A DNA stretch of 64,000 nt from Deinococcus humi (GTDB lineage Bacteria; Deinococcota; Deinococci; Deinococcales; Deinococcaceae), in the NCBI RefSeq assembly GCF_014201875.1, contig NZ_JACHFL010000021.1, positions 1-64,000 on the forward strand, written 5' to 3'. This document shows, piece by piece, positions 9,788 to 19,809 of this stretch. Every line of letters begins with the position of its first letter. Position 1 is the stretch's first letter. The position numbers were made by a program, and so were the translations under genes. Below the pieces are notes generated by a model. That model saw only the letters and a list, made by a program, of their open reading frames with translations, did no database searches and was not told the DNA's origin.

Positions 9788-10585
9788 ATGACTGAGTCGA
9801 CATCCCCTCCCCCGCGCCACATCCTTTCGTTGTCTGGAGGGAAAGACAGCACAGCGCTCGCCATTTATATGCGCGACAAAGTGCCCGAGATGGAGTACAT
9901 CTTCTGCGACACTGGCGAAGAGCTCCCTGAGACCTACGAGTACCTTGACCGACTGGAAGCCTACCTGGGCAAACCGATCGTAAGGCTCAACCCCGACCGG
10001 CCCTTTTCGCACTACCTGGAACTGTACCGGGGGGTGTTGCCTGACAGCCGTACACGCTGGTGCACGCGCATGCTGAAGATCAAGCCGTTTGAGAAGTATG
10101 TTGGCAACGCGGAGGCCATCAGTTACATCGCCATTCGCGCCGACGAAACACACCGCAAAGGCTACATCTCCACTAAACCCAATCTGCACGCCGTGTACCC
10201 CTTTATCGATGCTGGCATTGTTAAGGCGGACGTCTTTCAGATACTGGATGAGAGCGGCATGGGTGCGCCTGAATACTACGAATGGCGCTCACGCTCAGGC
10301 TGTTACTTCTGCTTTTTTCAGCAGCGGCGCGAATGGGTAGGCCTCAAGGAACGCCACCCAGACCTTTACGACCAGGCCAAAGAATTTGAGAAGTTCGACG
10401 AGGTAACGGGCAAACGCTTTACTTGGTCACAGAAGGAAAGCCTGGAGGAACTCGAGCAGCCCGAGCGCATGGCGGCTATCAAGGAAACCCAATTGCGGCA
10501 AAAGGAAGCGGCTTCTAGCAACCTGATTGACATTTTGGGGGACGAAGAAGACGAAGAAATGTCCTGCCTTGTGTGCCATCTGTAA
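9788..10585 (+). CDS. PAPS-reductase-like PP-loop enzyme (BrxP/DndC-like)
   Basis: This 265-aa protein has the PP-loop SGGKDS at residues 16-21, which binds and activates ATP. Cys92 lies in a TRWCTRMLK segment and a later GCYFC motif follows; in DndC and SspD-type enzymes such cysteines hold an iron-sulfur cluster. This fold adenylates a target and transfers sulfur, and in Dnd and Ssp systems it takes part in replacing a DNA phosphate oxygen by sulfur. BREX type 4 is defined partly by a PAPS-reductase gene (brxP). It is shorter than typical DndC. The C-terminus ends in a CLVCHL tail with an extra Cys pair. Its last codons overlap the following gene by 13 bases. Confidence 0.85.
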   Translation: MTESTSPPPRHILSLSGGKDSTALAIYMRDKVPEMEYIFCDTGEELPETYEYLDRLEAYLGKPIVRLNPDRPFSHYLELYRGVLPDSRTRWCTRMLKIKPFEKYVGNAEAISYIAIRADETHRKGYISTKPNLHAVYPFIDAGIVKADVFQILDESGMGAPEYYEWRSRSGCYFCFFQQRREWVGLKERHPDLYDQAKEFEKFDEVTGKRFTWSQKESLEELEQPERMAAIKETQLRQKEAASSNLIDILGDEEDEEMSCLVCHL

Positions 10586-11097
10586 GGCTAGAAGTGAGCG
10601 AAGCAGCGGTTGCCAAAGTCAGTTCAACGCTTAAGCGCAGCGCATGGGCAAAGCAATCGAGCCCACATCAACCCTTGCTCTGGCTAGCGGTGCTTAATCG
10701 CATGTGCAAGGGCTATATCACGACAAATCAAATTTATTTTGTCGAGGGCTTAAAAAAGGATTTCACGGATTGGCTTCGCCAATACAAGTATGCAAGAGAC
10801 CATGGCCAACCTTCTGAGTCCATTTTTCACTTTAGAAACTCCAAGATTCGTAAACGTAAATTCACGGCAGGGGAGAATGATTATTACGCAATTTTAACCA
10901 CTTTGGGCGGCGGTTCAATCAGAGTTAAACGCTCTATAGAGCTTGCTTATCTGGAAGATTCCATCTACGAAGCTTTGATGCAGGCTGTGCCTGCTCAGAG
11001 CTTCGGTGCATTTCTTTCATGCTTATACAAGATGAAGGCAGGGGAGTTCCTGTGGCAAAACGAATTGGCACATTGTTTCACGAGACTTTCGCTCTGA
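10573..11097 (+). CDS. Possible sulfur-binding-domain (SBD)-like protein
   Basis: The 174-aa protein begins with GTG inside the end of the PP-loop gene. The order of features resembles the N-terminal sulfur-binding domain of ScoMcrA-type endonucleases, which recognises phosphorothioate DNA: a SSPHQPLLWLAVLNRM segment (compare the family's HKPLLLLLAL), a Y-x-E helix, an FHFRN stretch where the family has YPFWRL, and a LEDSIYEALMQAVPAQSF tail. The match was made by eye and is remote. No HNH motif follows, so this would be a stand-alone reader. Base composition is clearly more AT-rich than the neighbours, suggesting a separate origin. The end overlaps the next gene by 46 bases. Confidence 0.55.
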   Translation: MPSVRLEVSEAAVAKVSSTLKRSAWAKQSSPHQPLLWLAVLNRMCKGYITTNQIYFVEGLKKDFTDWLRQYKYARDHGQPSESIFHFRNSKIRKRKFTAGENDYYAILTTLGGGSIRVKRSIELAYLEDSIYEALMQAVPAQSFGAFLSCLYKMKAGEFLWQNELAHCFTRLSL

Positions 11098-11870
11098 GCC
11101 GTCCTGGGGTTGCGGCGGCACTTAGGCAGGCAAGCGAAACAGTTGGCAACAAAGAGCTTGTTGAGCGGCTTCAAGAGGAAGAAAACCTGGGACGCAACTG
11201 GGCCAAAGCGGTTCCATCCTATGCGCGAGGCTGCGGCTTCTTAGACTTTGGTTCCACCCACCTTACCCCCCTCGGTGAGCATGTTCTCGCCCACGACCCT
11301 GACCTCCACCTGCCCGAAACGCTGTGGCTGATGCACTACCACCTCAGCGCACCGCACGGCCCTGGCCCCCGCTTCTGGCATGACCTGGTGCAGCGGCTCC
11401 CCGAACTGGGAGACGGGTTTGATAGGGAGGACGTGGCGGTGCAGATTGCCGAGACGACGCGGACCGACGGCGCGGCACTCAAGGAACGCGGCGTAGCAAG
11501 CACGGCAACGGTGTTTCTGGGCAGCTACGCCAAATCGGATGCGCTGGGACCGCTAGGGATTGTGCAAGAAAAGGAGAACGGGTACGCCTTCGACTATCCC
11601 GAAGCACCGAGTGCTGGAGTAGTGGGGTATGCATTGTCACATTACTGGCAGGGACAGCTACTGGGGCAGCAGACCTGCTCGCTAGAGACGCTGAGCGAAC
11701 CGGGCGGCTTTAGCAGTGCGCTGCTGCTGGGGTCATTTGACCTCAACCGCGCCCTGCGGCAACTCGCGCAGCGCGGAGTGCTGGAGCTATGGATGGCCGC
11801 GCCGCCCTACCAGGTGACCCGTCCGCCCGCCCCGCAGCAGTTGTTGGAGGGCATCTATGCAGCAGAATGA
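11052..11870 (+). CDS. DUF4007 family protein (second copy)
   Basis: This 272-aa protein is a second DUF4007 member (GTLFHETFALSRPGVAAALR near the start; the HET motif replaces the HETF of copy 1 in the same position). The GTG at 11052 is preferred because a GGGGAG site precedes it; an upstream in-frame ATG at 11019 is possible but would overlap the previous gene more deeply. It is only distantly similar to the first copy, so the two probably have separate partners. The stop overlaps the next start by 14 bases. Confidence 0.8.
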   Translation: MAKRIGTLFHETFALSRPGVAAALRQASETVGNKELVERLQEEENLGRNWAKAVPSYARGCGFLDFGSTHLTPLGEHVLAHDPDLHLPETLWLMHYHLSAPHGPGPRFWHDLVQRLPELGDGFDREDVAVQIAETTRTDGAALKERGVASTATVFLGSYAKSDALGPLGIVQEKENGYAFDYPEAPSAGVVGYALSHYWQGQLLGQQTCSLETLSEPGGFSSALLLGSFDLNRALRQLAQRGVLELWMAAPPYQVTRPPAPQQLLEGIYAAE

Positions 11871-12381
11871 GTCAGGGCACGCCGCTTTCTGGGAGCCTGA
11901 GGAGCCGCTCCCTCCCAATCCAGGGACAGCGGAGGCCGAAACCCTAGTCAAGCTGTTGAGTAGCGGGGGGCAGTATGTCCGCACAGGAATTCTGCTGCTG
12001 CCCTCCGAGTGGCTGGGCCGTGAGGGCGAGGTGGCAGCGCGGCTGGGCATTTCGCATGTGAACTACGCAGGCTGGAAGGCGGCACAGTTGCCCGCTCCCC
12101 AGTCTTTTTTGCTCCTGTCGGCCGATCGGCTTCTGGGTGAGCTGGACGAGTTGTGTCTGGAGTCCCACCCGCACACCACCCTCCTCGTCTCGCTGCTTGA
12201 TCTGCCACTCACTCGCCTGCACCCCGCCGAGCGCAGCAAGTTCTGGCAGTTCTTCTGCGGGGGCTTTAGCAAGCGGCCCCGCGCCCTGCTGCTGGCTCTC
12301 CCCGAGGCGGCCACTCTCGCCCTCCCTGCTGAGGCTGAAGGTTGGCAAACGGAGGGACGGTTGGCTGCCTGGTCACTCTGA
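11857..12381 (+). CDS. Unknown protein of the BREX-like operon (174 aa)
   Basis: I do not recognise the family. The protein is leucine-rich and acidic at the N-terminus, with no signal peptide or membrane helix. Its position between DUF4007 and the PglY/BrxC gene, with a 14-base overlap upstream and only 67 bases downstream, makes it a member of the defence operon. A GGAGG-like site lies before the ATG. Small accessory proteins such as BrxA, BrxB or BrxF occupy similar places in other BREX types, but no similarity is visible by eye. Confidence 0.7.
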   Translation: MQQNESGHAAFWEPEEPLPPNPGTAEAETLVKLLSSGGQYVRTGILLLPSEWLGREGEVAARLGISHVNYAGWKAAQLPAPQSFLLLSADRLLGELDELCLESHPHTTLLVSLLDLPLTRLHPAERSKFWQFFCGGFSKRPRALLLALPEAATLALPAEAEGWQTEGRLAAWSL

Positions 12382-12448
12382 TTCGGTTACTTCAGCAGTA
12401 AGCGTCCCATATTCGTCTCCTCTACACCACAGAAGGAAAAGAAGCTTG

Positions 12449-15400
12449 ATGAAAGGTTCCCTGAAAGTCAGTGACATCGCCCATCCCGACACCACCACCC
12501 AGTTCATCAGTGATGTGCAGCTCTCCACTTTCCACGATGCGCTGCAGCTCAATCGCGACTTGATGCAGCGGTTCATGTTCACCAAAGGCACGGGCGGGCG
12601 GGCCGACCGCAAGGGGACGGCGGAGCTGCTCAAGCTGCTGCACCAGCGCGTCACGCCTATAGGGCAGAAGGAAGACAACCGCTTCGTGTTCATGGCGACG
12701 TATGGACACGGCAAGAGTCACTTCGGTCTGAGCCTCGCCAACTTTTTTGGGGCCGAAGCAGGTTCGCCAGAGCTGGAATCTATTTTCGGCAAGCTGGACT
12801 ACTCGCTTCCCGCCGATCAACTTCAGATGCTGCGCGACTACCGTGCAAGCAAGGCTCCCTTTCTGGTGCTGATTCTGCGCGGCGACAAACCGGGCAGCCT
12901 GCGCGACACTTTTTTTCAGGCCCTTGACCGGGCGCTGGGTCGCAGCGAGAAGGCGAAAAACCTCAAGCCGCCTTTCTGGTTTGACCGCGCCGACGAGATT
13001 CTGGAGCGACTGGAAAGCAAGGCGGCTGATACCAAGACCGTGAACAAATTCCTTGCAGCGCATGACCTTGATCTGCCCAGCTTGCGCCAATTGGTGCGCG
13101 AACGTCAGGCGCGGGCTTATCACCTTTCCGTGGAGGCTATTGCTGCCGTCCACGGTGTCCAGCCCAACCTCGGCGGCGAGACATCTTTGGCAGACGCCGT
13201 GAACTGGATTGTGACCGATCTATGCGGGCCGGGAAAACCTTTTGGCGGGCTGCTGGTTCTGTTTGACGAGTTCAGCCGCTTTATTCAGGACTACATCCAG
13301 AACAACCCCGTCGGTGCGCCCTTACAAGAACTCCTGAGTGGCATCGGCAGCGAGGCAGCACGCGGCAAGGCGCTGTTCGTCGGCCTCTCGCAACACGACC
13401 CGAACGTGATCGCTGAGCGCTATGGCGCGGGCGAAGAACTCGTCAAAGAACTTAACCGTCTGCCTCATCCCAACCGTCACGTGATGCAAACGATGCTGGA
13501 AGATGTGCTGGGTGGCGTACTCAAGACCGATGAGCGGGGATGGCAGACGTTGAATACTGACCCGCATATCGGTATGACCATCAGTGGCGCAGCAGATACA
13601 GCGCTCGCTCTGTTCGCTGAACGTTATGGCCCCAAGCAACTGAACTGGAACCTGACCACCATCATGGAGAAGGTCGCCAAGCAATGTTTCCCGCTGCATC
13701 CGCTTACCACCGCTTTTCTCGCCAGCGTAACTCTGCATTCCACAGGAACAGTGCGCTCGGTGCTGGGCTTTATTCAGGACAAGGAAGGCTACGTCATGCC
13801 GCGCTTCGACGAGCCAGCGGTCAGGGAAGATGGCCAGCCCAACTGGGTCTTGCCCATCCGACTGGTGGACTACTTTGGCGAGGCGCTCCACGAGGAGAAG
13901 TTCAAGAACTACAAGAATGTCTTTAAGCCCGACCTGATGGATGAGCAACAAGCAGTGCTGAAGGCCATGCTGCTGCTGGACGTGGCCGAACTGCCGACCA
14001 AGCGGGCTGGGGGATATGTCTCGGTGGTGGCTACCCTGGCCGGGCTAGGTGAAAAGGAAGCGCAGGAGACGCTGGAAAGCCTGGAGAAGCAGCACTATAT
14101 CCGCCACGATAGCGTCAATAAAACATATTCATTTTTCGTCGGCTCCAACGATGTTATGACCCTCGACCGTCTCCTGAGCGAGGAGATTACCCACCGCGAG
14201 GAGAAGAAGACGATAGGCCAGCTTTTTGAGACGTTTACGGGCGGCACCAATCCCGTCAACCGCTTGGGCCTGACCAACAAGCACAAAGTCTCTATTTCTT
14301 GGGGCCACGAAGACGACTGGGCCGCGCAGGAGATCCTTGTCCCGGCGAGTGCCGTGAATGCCTCACTCCTGGCTGCCCTCCGCACCAAGTACGCGGTGGA
14401 GGTGGACAAGGCTCCAGAAGGACGCGGCGCGGTAGTGCTGGTTATCCCCAAGACTCAAAAAGAGGCGAATGAAGCTGCAGGGAAAATCAACGAGCTTCTA
14501 TCGTCCTCCGATAAGGACAAGACCGCGCCATTGCTGTTCCTGATTCCGCAGGAGGCACAACCCGACCTGCACACGCAACTGCTCAAGCTGGCAGTGCTGG
14601 GGGACCCAATGTTCAAGGTTCGGGCGCAGTCCGAAGTAGGCCCGAGTGCCTTGACTGAGCTGGCTGGGAGTCTCTCTGGGCGGGCCAAAAAGACGCTGAC
14701 TGCCTTACGGGCCAACAGCGCCATGCTTTTGCCCCCCATGATGACTGCAGGCTGGGCTGCCCGCGCCAAACCTAACTTTGCCAACCGGCTGGGCGAGGCG
14801 CTGAAGTTCGTGTATGAGCTGGCCTACCCGTACCACCCGGATGCATTTTTCACGCAATACGGCCTGTCTACGAATAATCTGTCCACCGCAACCATGATAC
14901 TCGTAGCGGATTTAATGGAGAATTCTCTCGACAAAGAGAAAATTATTACTGGTGGGGCCAAGAAGGTGGCAGAAGACCTGCAAAAGATGCTCCAAAAAGA
15001 GTGGAAGGTCATTACGCTAAACAAGCAACTTGCCGTTCCTGAACTCACGAAGCTGAAACACGCCTGGCAAAGGCTTGATAACGTCTTCTCAGCAAAACTC
15101 AAGAGGCAAACGTCAGAAGAGGTGTTCCGAGAACTGCTAAGCCCACCTTATGGCTATGATCAGAATACCCTATCGCTTATTTTTTCTGCCTGGTATGGAG
15201 TAAACAGCGACAGCATTACCCTGTCTGGGGCTAACGTTAGCCGTGCGGCTCTCAGCGATAGGAAAGTCTACAAGAATCCGGGGAGCTTTCTCAAAATAAT
15301 CTCGACTGCCTTTATTGAGAAAAGAGATATTCAGGAAGAACGGGCACACATTGATCTACTTCTTAGTAGGATGAGAAATCAGCAGAGCGAAGCAGCGGTC

Positions 15401-17683
15401 CTTGATGTTCTCAGATTATTTAGAGATTTCTTAGATAAAAATCCGAAATATGACTCTAATTATATTGAAAAGATAGAAAAGGCGATTGAAAAACTCGAAA
15501 ATGGCTTGTCAAATATGGCAAAGCATGACGAATTCTTTAATAAATTTATCGCCGAGTTAAACAAAGCTTCTATCCACAATGTAGGTAGCTTGCATGAGCG
15601 TCTCAGAAATGGCGTGCCAGAGCTTACACTAGTAAAGTCCAAAAATGCGGGGCTTGAGGAGCTTAGCGAAAAGCTGATTAATAGGACTCAAGAACTCCTG
15701 GATGAATTTCTGAAGAGTGCTATAAAGCTGCATGACATATCGTCCTATGAAAAGAACCTAGACAGTATCACTTCTGTCGCCAAGACCTTGAATAAGTTGG
15801 GCCTAACTGAAATGAAGGCTCAAACTGATGTGGCAGTGAATGAACTCATTCAAGCCAAAGCAGGACTAGAAGCAGAAAAAGCAGAAAATGCCCATCTGCA
15901 GATAGTCAACAGCTATCCCACCTCTGGAACCCTTGACACTTTGCGCGCGACTCGTCAGAAACTGCGAACCTTCCCCCCGACGACTCTTCGAGTAAAGGAG
16001 TTGCTCGCTCAGAAACTTGAAGCTGTAGAGCATCTCATCTTACAATTGGAAAGTAACTTGACTGCCTGGGATGAAGTCATCAGCCGCGTCGTAGACGTCT
16101 CCAGTGCCGTTAAGCTCAACAATGAACTGCTCTCCCAGAGCGCCAAGTACGAGGGCACGCCCGAGGCCGAGCGCGTCACTGAACTGCAGGGCAAGGCCGC
16201 AGCGCTAAGTCGCTATTTCTCTATTCTCAGTCAGAACAGCCCACTATATGACCCCGCCGACGTGGAGCGGCGCTCGGTAGAATTGCAGGCATTGGCAGAG
16301 GAGTATGCCGGGCTACTCACGCCCGCCCAGCAGGAGGGTGTCGGCTCGGCCCTCAGCAAACTGTCTGAAAAGAAAGCCAACGAGGAAGCCAAAGCGGCCG
16401 AGTGGCTCTCACAGCAGCAGGCACGGTTTGCCACAGAGGACACCAAGGGCCTGGACAAAGTCCTCAACGCGCCGCCCCGCTTCCTGAGTGACGCTGGACA
16501 AGAAGCGCTCAGCGAACTGCGAAGCCTCCTGATTGACAAAGCCAGTAAGGGAGAACAAGAAGCTCAGCAACTCCGGCTGATTCGTTCGTTCGCTACCATG
16601 GGCAGCATATCTGCCCTAGAAGCCAACCTAAGCGAACTGGGAAAAATCACGTCAGTGACTACTGGTGTGCAAGACGTGGTGAAGGAGCAGCGCGAGAAAA
16701 CGGAGGCCGAACTTGCCCGCTTGCGTGGCCTACCCGCTAAATGGACAGCGGTACTGAGCGAGGCGACGACGGTACAGGCCCTCAGTAGTCTCGCCAAGGA
16801 CCTGACCCGTCAGGAAGCCTATCTGCGTGGCACAAGCGACGAGGAAACGGTAACGGAACTGACAACACGGGTGGAAACTGTGCAGGGCATCCTGCGGCGG
16901 GCAGACGACCTGCGGGGTAGCACTTCCATGCGCCTGCGCGACCTGACCGAGCGGCGAACCGAGCAAGAAAAGTTGAGCGGCGACCCAGCCCTTTCACCCG
17001 CGCAACAGCAACTGCTGACGAATGACGCCGCACACACCGCAAAACTCTTTGAGACGGAAATAAACAAACTTGATGCACGCCTCAGCACCTTCCAGGACAA
17101 GTTAGATGCCGTGCGGTCGCTGGCCGACCTGGACAAGGTCGAACTCGGCACTTTTCCCCGTGCGGGCTTGCCTGAAGACCGCCTGGGCCAGCTGAAAGCT
17201 TTGGAAGGGCAGCGTGACGCCTTACGTCCGCTTCTAAGCGAGCTCGCCACGCTGGACCAGCAGCTTTGGCGCGACATTGGGGAAGCACAGGACCTGCTGC
17301 GCAAGTACACTGCTCTCTTTGAGGCTTCCGCGTGGTCTGAACGGCAGCGTCAACTGGTAGGCGATAAGCGGGCTTTGCTGGTGGAAAATCTGATAGGCAA
17401 GCGCCAGCAGGCCTCGGCGTGGCTCAGCAAGCATGAGGCAGCGCTGCCCACCCTTAATGCCCGAGGCCTGAGCCAACTGGAAAAGGAACTGGCTCAGCCT
17501 CAACCCTTCCTTGACGCTACTGAAAAGGGCCGCTTCGACGCTCTGCGTACTGGTTTGCAAGCCCGCTTGGAAGAAGACCAGGCCCTGCAGATCGAAACCC
17601 TCTTCGAGAAGATCGAGTCGCCCCAACGCCGCGCTTCCCTGCTCACCCGCCTTCAGCAGATACTTGTGGCAGAGACAGCGTGA
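12449..17683 (+). CDS. brxC: PglY/BrxC-like giant ATPase
   Basis: The 1744-aa protein has a Walker A YGHGKS at residues 85-90 and a Walker B VLFDEFSRF near residue 270, typical of PglY/BrxC, the large ATPase of all BREX types. The ATG at 12449 follows AGAAGGAAAA and is preferred over much longer in-frame starts that would overlap the previous gene. Residues from about 1000 onward are helical and coiled-coil-like. The stretch 15260-15900 is markedly AT-rich compared with both ends, which suggests a swapped or acquired central segment. The TGA stop overlaps the GTG start of pglZ (GTGA), so translation is coupled. Confidence 0.85.
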   Translation: MKGSLKVSDIAHPDTTTQFISDVQLSTFHDALQLNRDLMQRFMFTKGTGGRADRKGTAELLKLLHQRVTPIGQKEDNRFVFMATYGHGKSHFGLSLANFFGAEAGSPELESIFGKLDYSLPADQLQMLRDYRASKAPFLVLILRGDKPGSLRDTFFQALDRALGRSEKAKNLKPPFWFDRADEILERLESKAADTKTVNKFLAAHDLDLPSLRQLVRERQARAYHLSVEAIAAVHGVQPNLGGETSLADAVNWIVTDLCGPGKPFGGLLVLFDEFSRFIQDYIQNNPVGAPLQELLSGIGSEAARGKALFVGLSQHDPNVIAERYGAGEELVKELNRLPHPNRHVMQTMLEDVLGGVLKTDERGWQTLNTDPHIGMTISGAADTALALFAERYGPKQLNWNLTTIMEKVAKQCFPLHPLTTAFLASVTLHSTGTVRSVLGFIQDKEGYVMPRFDEPAVREDGQPNWVLPIRLVDYFGEALHEEKFKNYKNVFKPDLMDEQQAVLKAMLLLDVAELPTKRAGGYVSVVATLAGLGEKEAQETLESLEKQHYIRHDSVNKTYSFFVGSNDVMTLDRLLSEEITHREEKKTIGQLFETFTGGTNPVNRLGLTNKHKVSISWGHEDDWAAQEILVPASAVNASLLAALRTKYAVEVDKAPEGRGAVVLVIPKTQKEANEAAGKINELLSSSDKDKTAPLLFLIPQEAQPDLHTQLLKLAVLGDPMFKVRAQSEVGPSALTELAGSLSGRAKKTLTALRANSAMLLPPMMTAGWAARAKPNFANRLGEALKFVYELAYPYHPDAFFTQYGLSTNNLSTATMILVADLMENSLDKEKIITGGAKKVAEDLQKMLQKEWKVITLNKQLAVPELTKLKHAWQRLDNVFSAKLKRQTSEEVFRELLSPPYGYDQNTLSLIFSAWYGVNSDSITLSGANVSRAALSDRKVYKNPGSFLKIISTAFIEKRDIQEERAHIDLLLSRMRNQQSEAAVLDVLRLFRDFLDKNPKYDSNYIEKIEKAIEKLENGLSNMAKHDEFFNKFIAELNKASIHNVGSLHERLRNGVPELTLVKSKNAGLEELSEKLINRTQELLDEFLKSAIKLHDISSYEKNLDSITSVAKTLNKLGLTEMKAQTDVAVNELIQAKAGLEAEKAENAHLQIVNSYPTSGTLDTLRATRQKLRTFPPTTLRVKELLAQKLEAVEHLILQLESNLTAWDEVISRVVDVSSAVKLNNELLSQSAKYEGTPEAERVTELQGKAAALSRYFSILSQNSPLYDPADVERRSVELQALAEEYAGLLTPAQQEGVGSALSKLSEKKANEEAKAAEWLSQQQARFATEDTKGLDKVLNAPPRFLSDAGQEALSELRSLLIDKASKGEQEAQQLRLIRSFATMGSISALEANLSELGKITSVTTGVQDVVKEQREKTEAELARLRGLPAKWTAVLSEATTVQALSSLAKDLTRQEAYLRGTSDEETVTELTTRVETVQGILRRADDLRGSTSMRLRDLTERRTEQEKLSGDPALSPAQQQLLTNDAAHTAKLFETEINKLDARLSTFQDKLDAVRSLADLDKVELGTFPRAGLPEDRLGQLKALEGQRDALRPLLSELATLDQQLWRDIGEAQDLLRKYTALFEASAWSERQRQLVGDKRALLVENLIGKRQQASAWLSKHEAALPTLNARGLSQLEKELAQPQPFLDATEKGRFDALRTGLQARLEEDQALQIETLFEKIESPQRRASLLTRLQQILVAETA

Positions 17684-19809
17684 GCGGCCCCTACTTTCTG
17701 GATAAGGCTGGAGATGCCGCCCTTCCCGAAGGGGCAGTTGAGGTGGACACAGAGGCCGACTTTCTCCGCCTTGCTCTCACCGATTCCCCGCTACTCATCC
17801 GTGGCAGGGTGACGGCCTGGGCCGAAGCGTTTGCCGAGGGCCGCGACATCACGGTTTTGCTGGTTCAGTCCCCGGCCAGCGAGTTGCAGCAACTTCTGCC
17901 GGGAATAGGCAGTGAAACCGCTGAGCAACTACTTGTGCAGTGGCCCAGCCTCGCTCAACCGCACACCCGCCAGAGCCTCGCTACGCTGGGAACTGCTCTG
18001 GCAGACGAGCTGCAGCTCGGAACTGCTGAGCATGCCGCGCACTGGCTCCTGCAGCGGATCAACTCGGCACCGGAAAAACGTAGTCTGCTGGAGAGTCTGG
18101 GGCCAGCCCTGACCGAGAGTGTTTGGGAAGAGTGGCGTCCGGTATATCTCGCCCCCCCTGATAAGGCCGCTGACCTGCTGTTTTCGTGGATTGGCCTGGG
18201 AGGCATGTCTCGAGACTGGCCCGCTCCCTTTCCTGCCACCCTCACAGGCGAGGCCGAGCAGCGCGTAAAAGACTTCATCGCTCACGCTGTCGCCGCCCAA
18301 GGCCTGACCGCCTTTGAACGCTGGCAGGCTGATGGGGCAGCCGTGCAGGTGCTGCGCTTAGGCGCGGTGGCCACGGCACAATGGTTGAGAGAGCACCCTG
18401 AACAGCTCACCCCTGCCGCCCTGCAACGCTTGCGCGACTACCTGCCCACTAAGACTTCCCAGGACCTCGCGGCCCGTCTGCCTGTGCGCCTCCCCGCTCC
18501 GCCTCCCGCCGACCCTGCTGCGTGGAGCGAGTGGATGGCGCGAGAATATCTGCCTTACCGTACCTCGCAAAATCCCGACCTCTTGGCTCTCTCGCCTATT
18601 CTTCGTAGCTTCGCCGAGCAGTTCCTGCTGTCCTACTCTGCGGCGCTCAACATCGGCATCCACGCTGAGCATCTGGTGTGGCAGCGCACCGCCGCTCTGC
18701 GCCACAGTCAGACACTGACGCTGGTGGTCATTGCCGATGGCCTGAGCCTCTACGACCTCACCACGCTGCAAGGCCACTTGGCCCAGCAGGACACTGACCA
18801 ACGCCTGAGCGACTGCGGCGTGCAGGTGGCGTTCCCCGCCCTGCCGACCATCACACATCAGGCCAAACCTGCGCTGGTGGGGGGAGTTGCCCCTATTCTG
18901 AGCAGTGATGCCCAGCCACTCGGCCCGAGTCACACACAGGAGACCAAGGTGGAGGCGGCACTGCGCGAAGGCAAGCAGGGCGACATCGTCTTCTGGAATT
19001 ACGTCAGAACCGATAAGCTCTATCACGATGCTGGCACCCTCAGTCAGGCCCGTACCGAGGCCAATGCCACCTTGCTGGGGCTGGCCGAGCGAATTCTAGG
19101 CCTGATGCTCAACGCCATTCCTAAGAACATGCCTGCCCAACTGGTCATCACTAGCGACCACGGTCGCCTGCTACTCCCCGCGAGGCGTACTACTCCTCCG
19201 CCCGCAGGTTTCAAGCCTGAAGGCCGCGCCGCTTCTGGGGAGTGGCAGGATATTCCCGCTTCTGGCTTTGAACTGCGGGAGGAGTATGCCTTGCTGGGGC
19301 GCACCCGTTTCGGTCTGAACGAGGACGCAGCCGTAATGTGGGGAAACGAGATGTTCATGATGTCAAATGGCGCGACGGGCGGCGAGATTTGCCCGCATGG
19401 TGGCATTACCCCTGAAGAAGTGCTAATTCCGTGGGCTGTTTACGCCCGTGACCTCTCCTTCCGTCTGCCGACCTTCGAGGTAACGGGGCAGGGAATGGCA
19501 GAGGAAGTAGGGAAGCTGCGAATCCGGGCCATCAACGCCAACGCCTTGCCACTGACCGTTTCCGCAGCGGCGGGGATGCTGGCGGAGCGCCTGCCGCTCT
19601 CCCTCCCCTGGACACTCCCGGCCAACGACGTCACCGAACTGGAAGTCCCGCTGAGCAGTTGGCCCAAAAAATCCGAACTCGCCGCCCTGCAACTGCGCTT
19701 GAGTGTTCGCGCGGGTGAGGCCGCGGCGCAAAACGTAAGTGCACAAGTCCATCTGGAGAGCGAAGAGCTGTACTCTTCCACCGATGACATTCTGGACGGT
19801 TTGCTGTGA
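17680..19809 (+). CDS. pglZ: PglZ alkaline-phosphatase-fold protein
   Basis: This 709-aa protein is the BREX signature PglZ. The metallophosphatase core is visible: VVIADGLSLYD with Asp353, an SDHGR motif at residues 492-496, and a downstream PHGGITPEE motif that supplies another metal ligand. PglZ is needed for BREX modification and defence, although its exact substrate is still debated. It begins with GTG overlapping the stop of pglY/brxC and ends with GTGA overlapping brxL, so the three genes are made in step. Confidence 0.9.
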   Translation: MSGPYFLDKAGDAALPEGAVEVDTEADFLRLALTDSPLLIRGRVTAWAEAFAEGRDITVLLVQSPASELQQLLPGIGSETAEQLLVQWPSLAQPHTRQSLATLGTALADELQLGTAEHAAHWLLQRINSAPEKRSLLESLGPALTESVWEEWRPVYLAPPDKAADLLFSWIGLGGMSRDWPAPFPATLTGEAEQRVKDFIAHAVAAQGLTAFERWQADGAAVQVLRLGAVATAQWLREHPEQLTPAALQRLRDYLPTKTSQDLAARLPVRLPAPPPADPAAWSEWMAREYLPYRTSQNPDLLALSPILRSFAEQFLLSYSAALNIGIHAEHLVWQRTAALRHSQTLTLVVIADGLSLYDLTTLQGHLAQQDTDQRLSDCGVQVAFPALPTITHQAKPALVGGVAPILSSDAQPLGPSHTQETKVEAALREGKQGDIVFWNYVRTDKLYHDAGTLSQARTEANATLLGLAERILGLMLNAIPKNMPAQLVITSDHGRLLLPARRTTPPPAGFKPEGRAASGEWQDIPASGFELREEYALLGRTRFGLNEDAAVMWGNEMFMMSNGATGGEICPHGGITPEEVLIPWAVYARDLSFRLPTFEVTGQGMAEEVGKLRIRAINANALPLTVSAAAGMLAERLPLSLPWTLPANDVTELEVPLSSWPKKSELAALQLRLSVRAGEAAAQNVSAQVHLESEELYSSTDDILDGLL

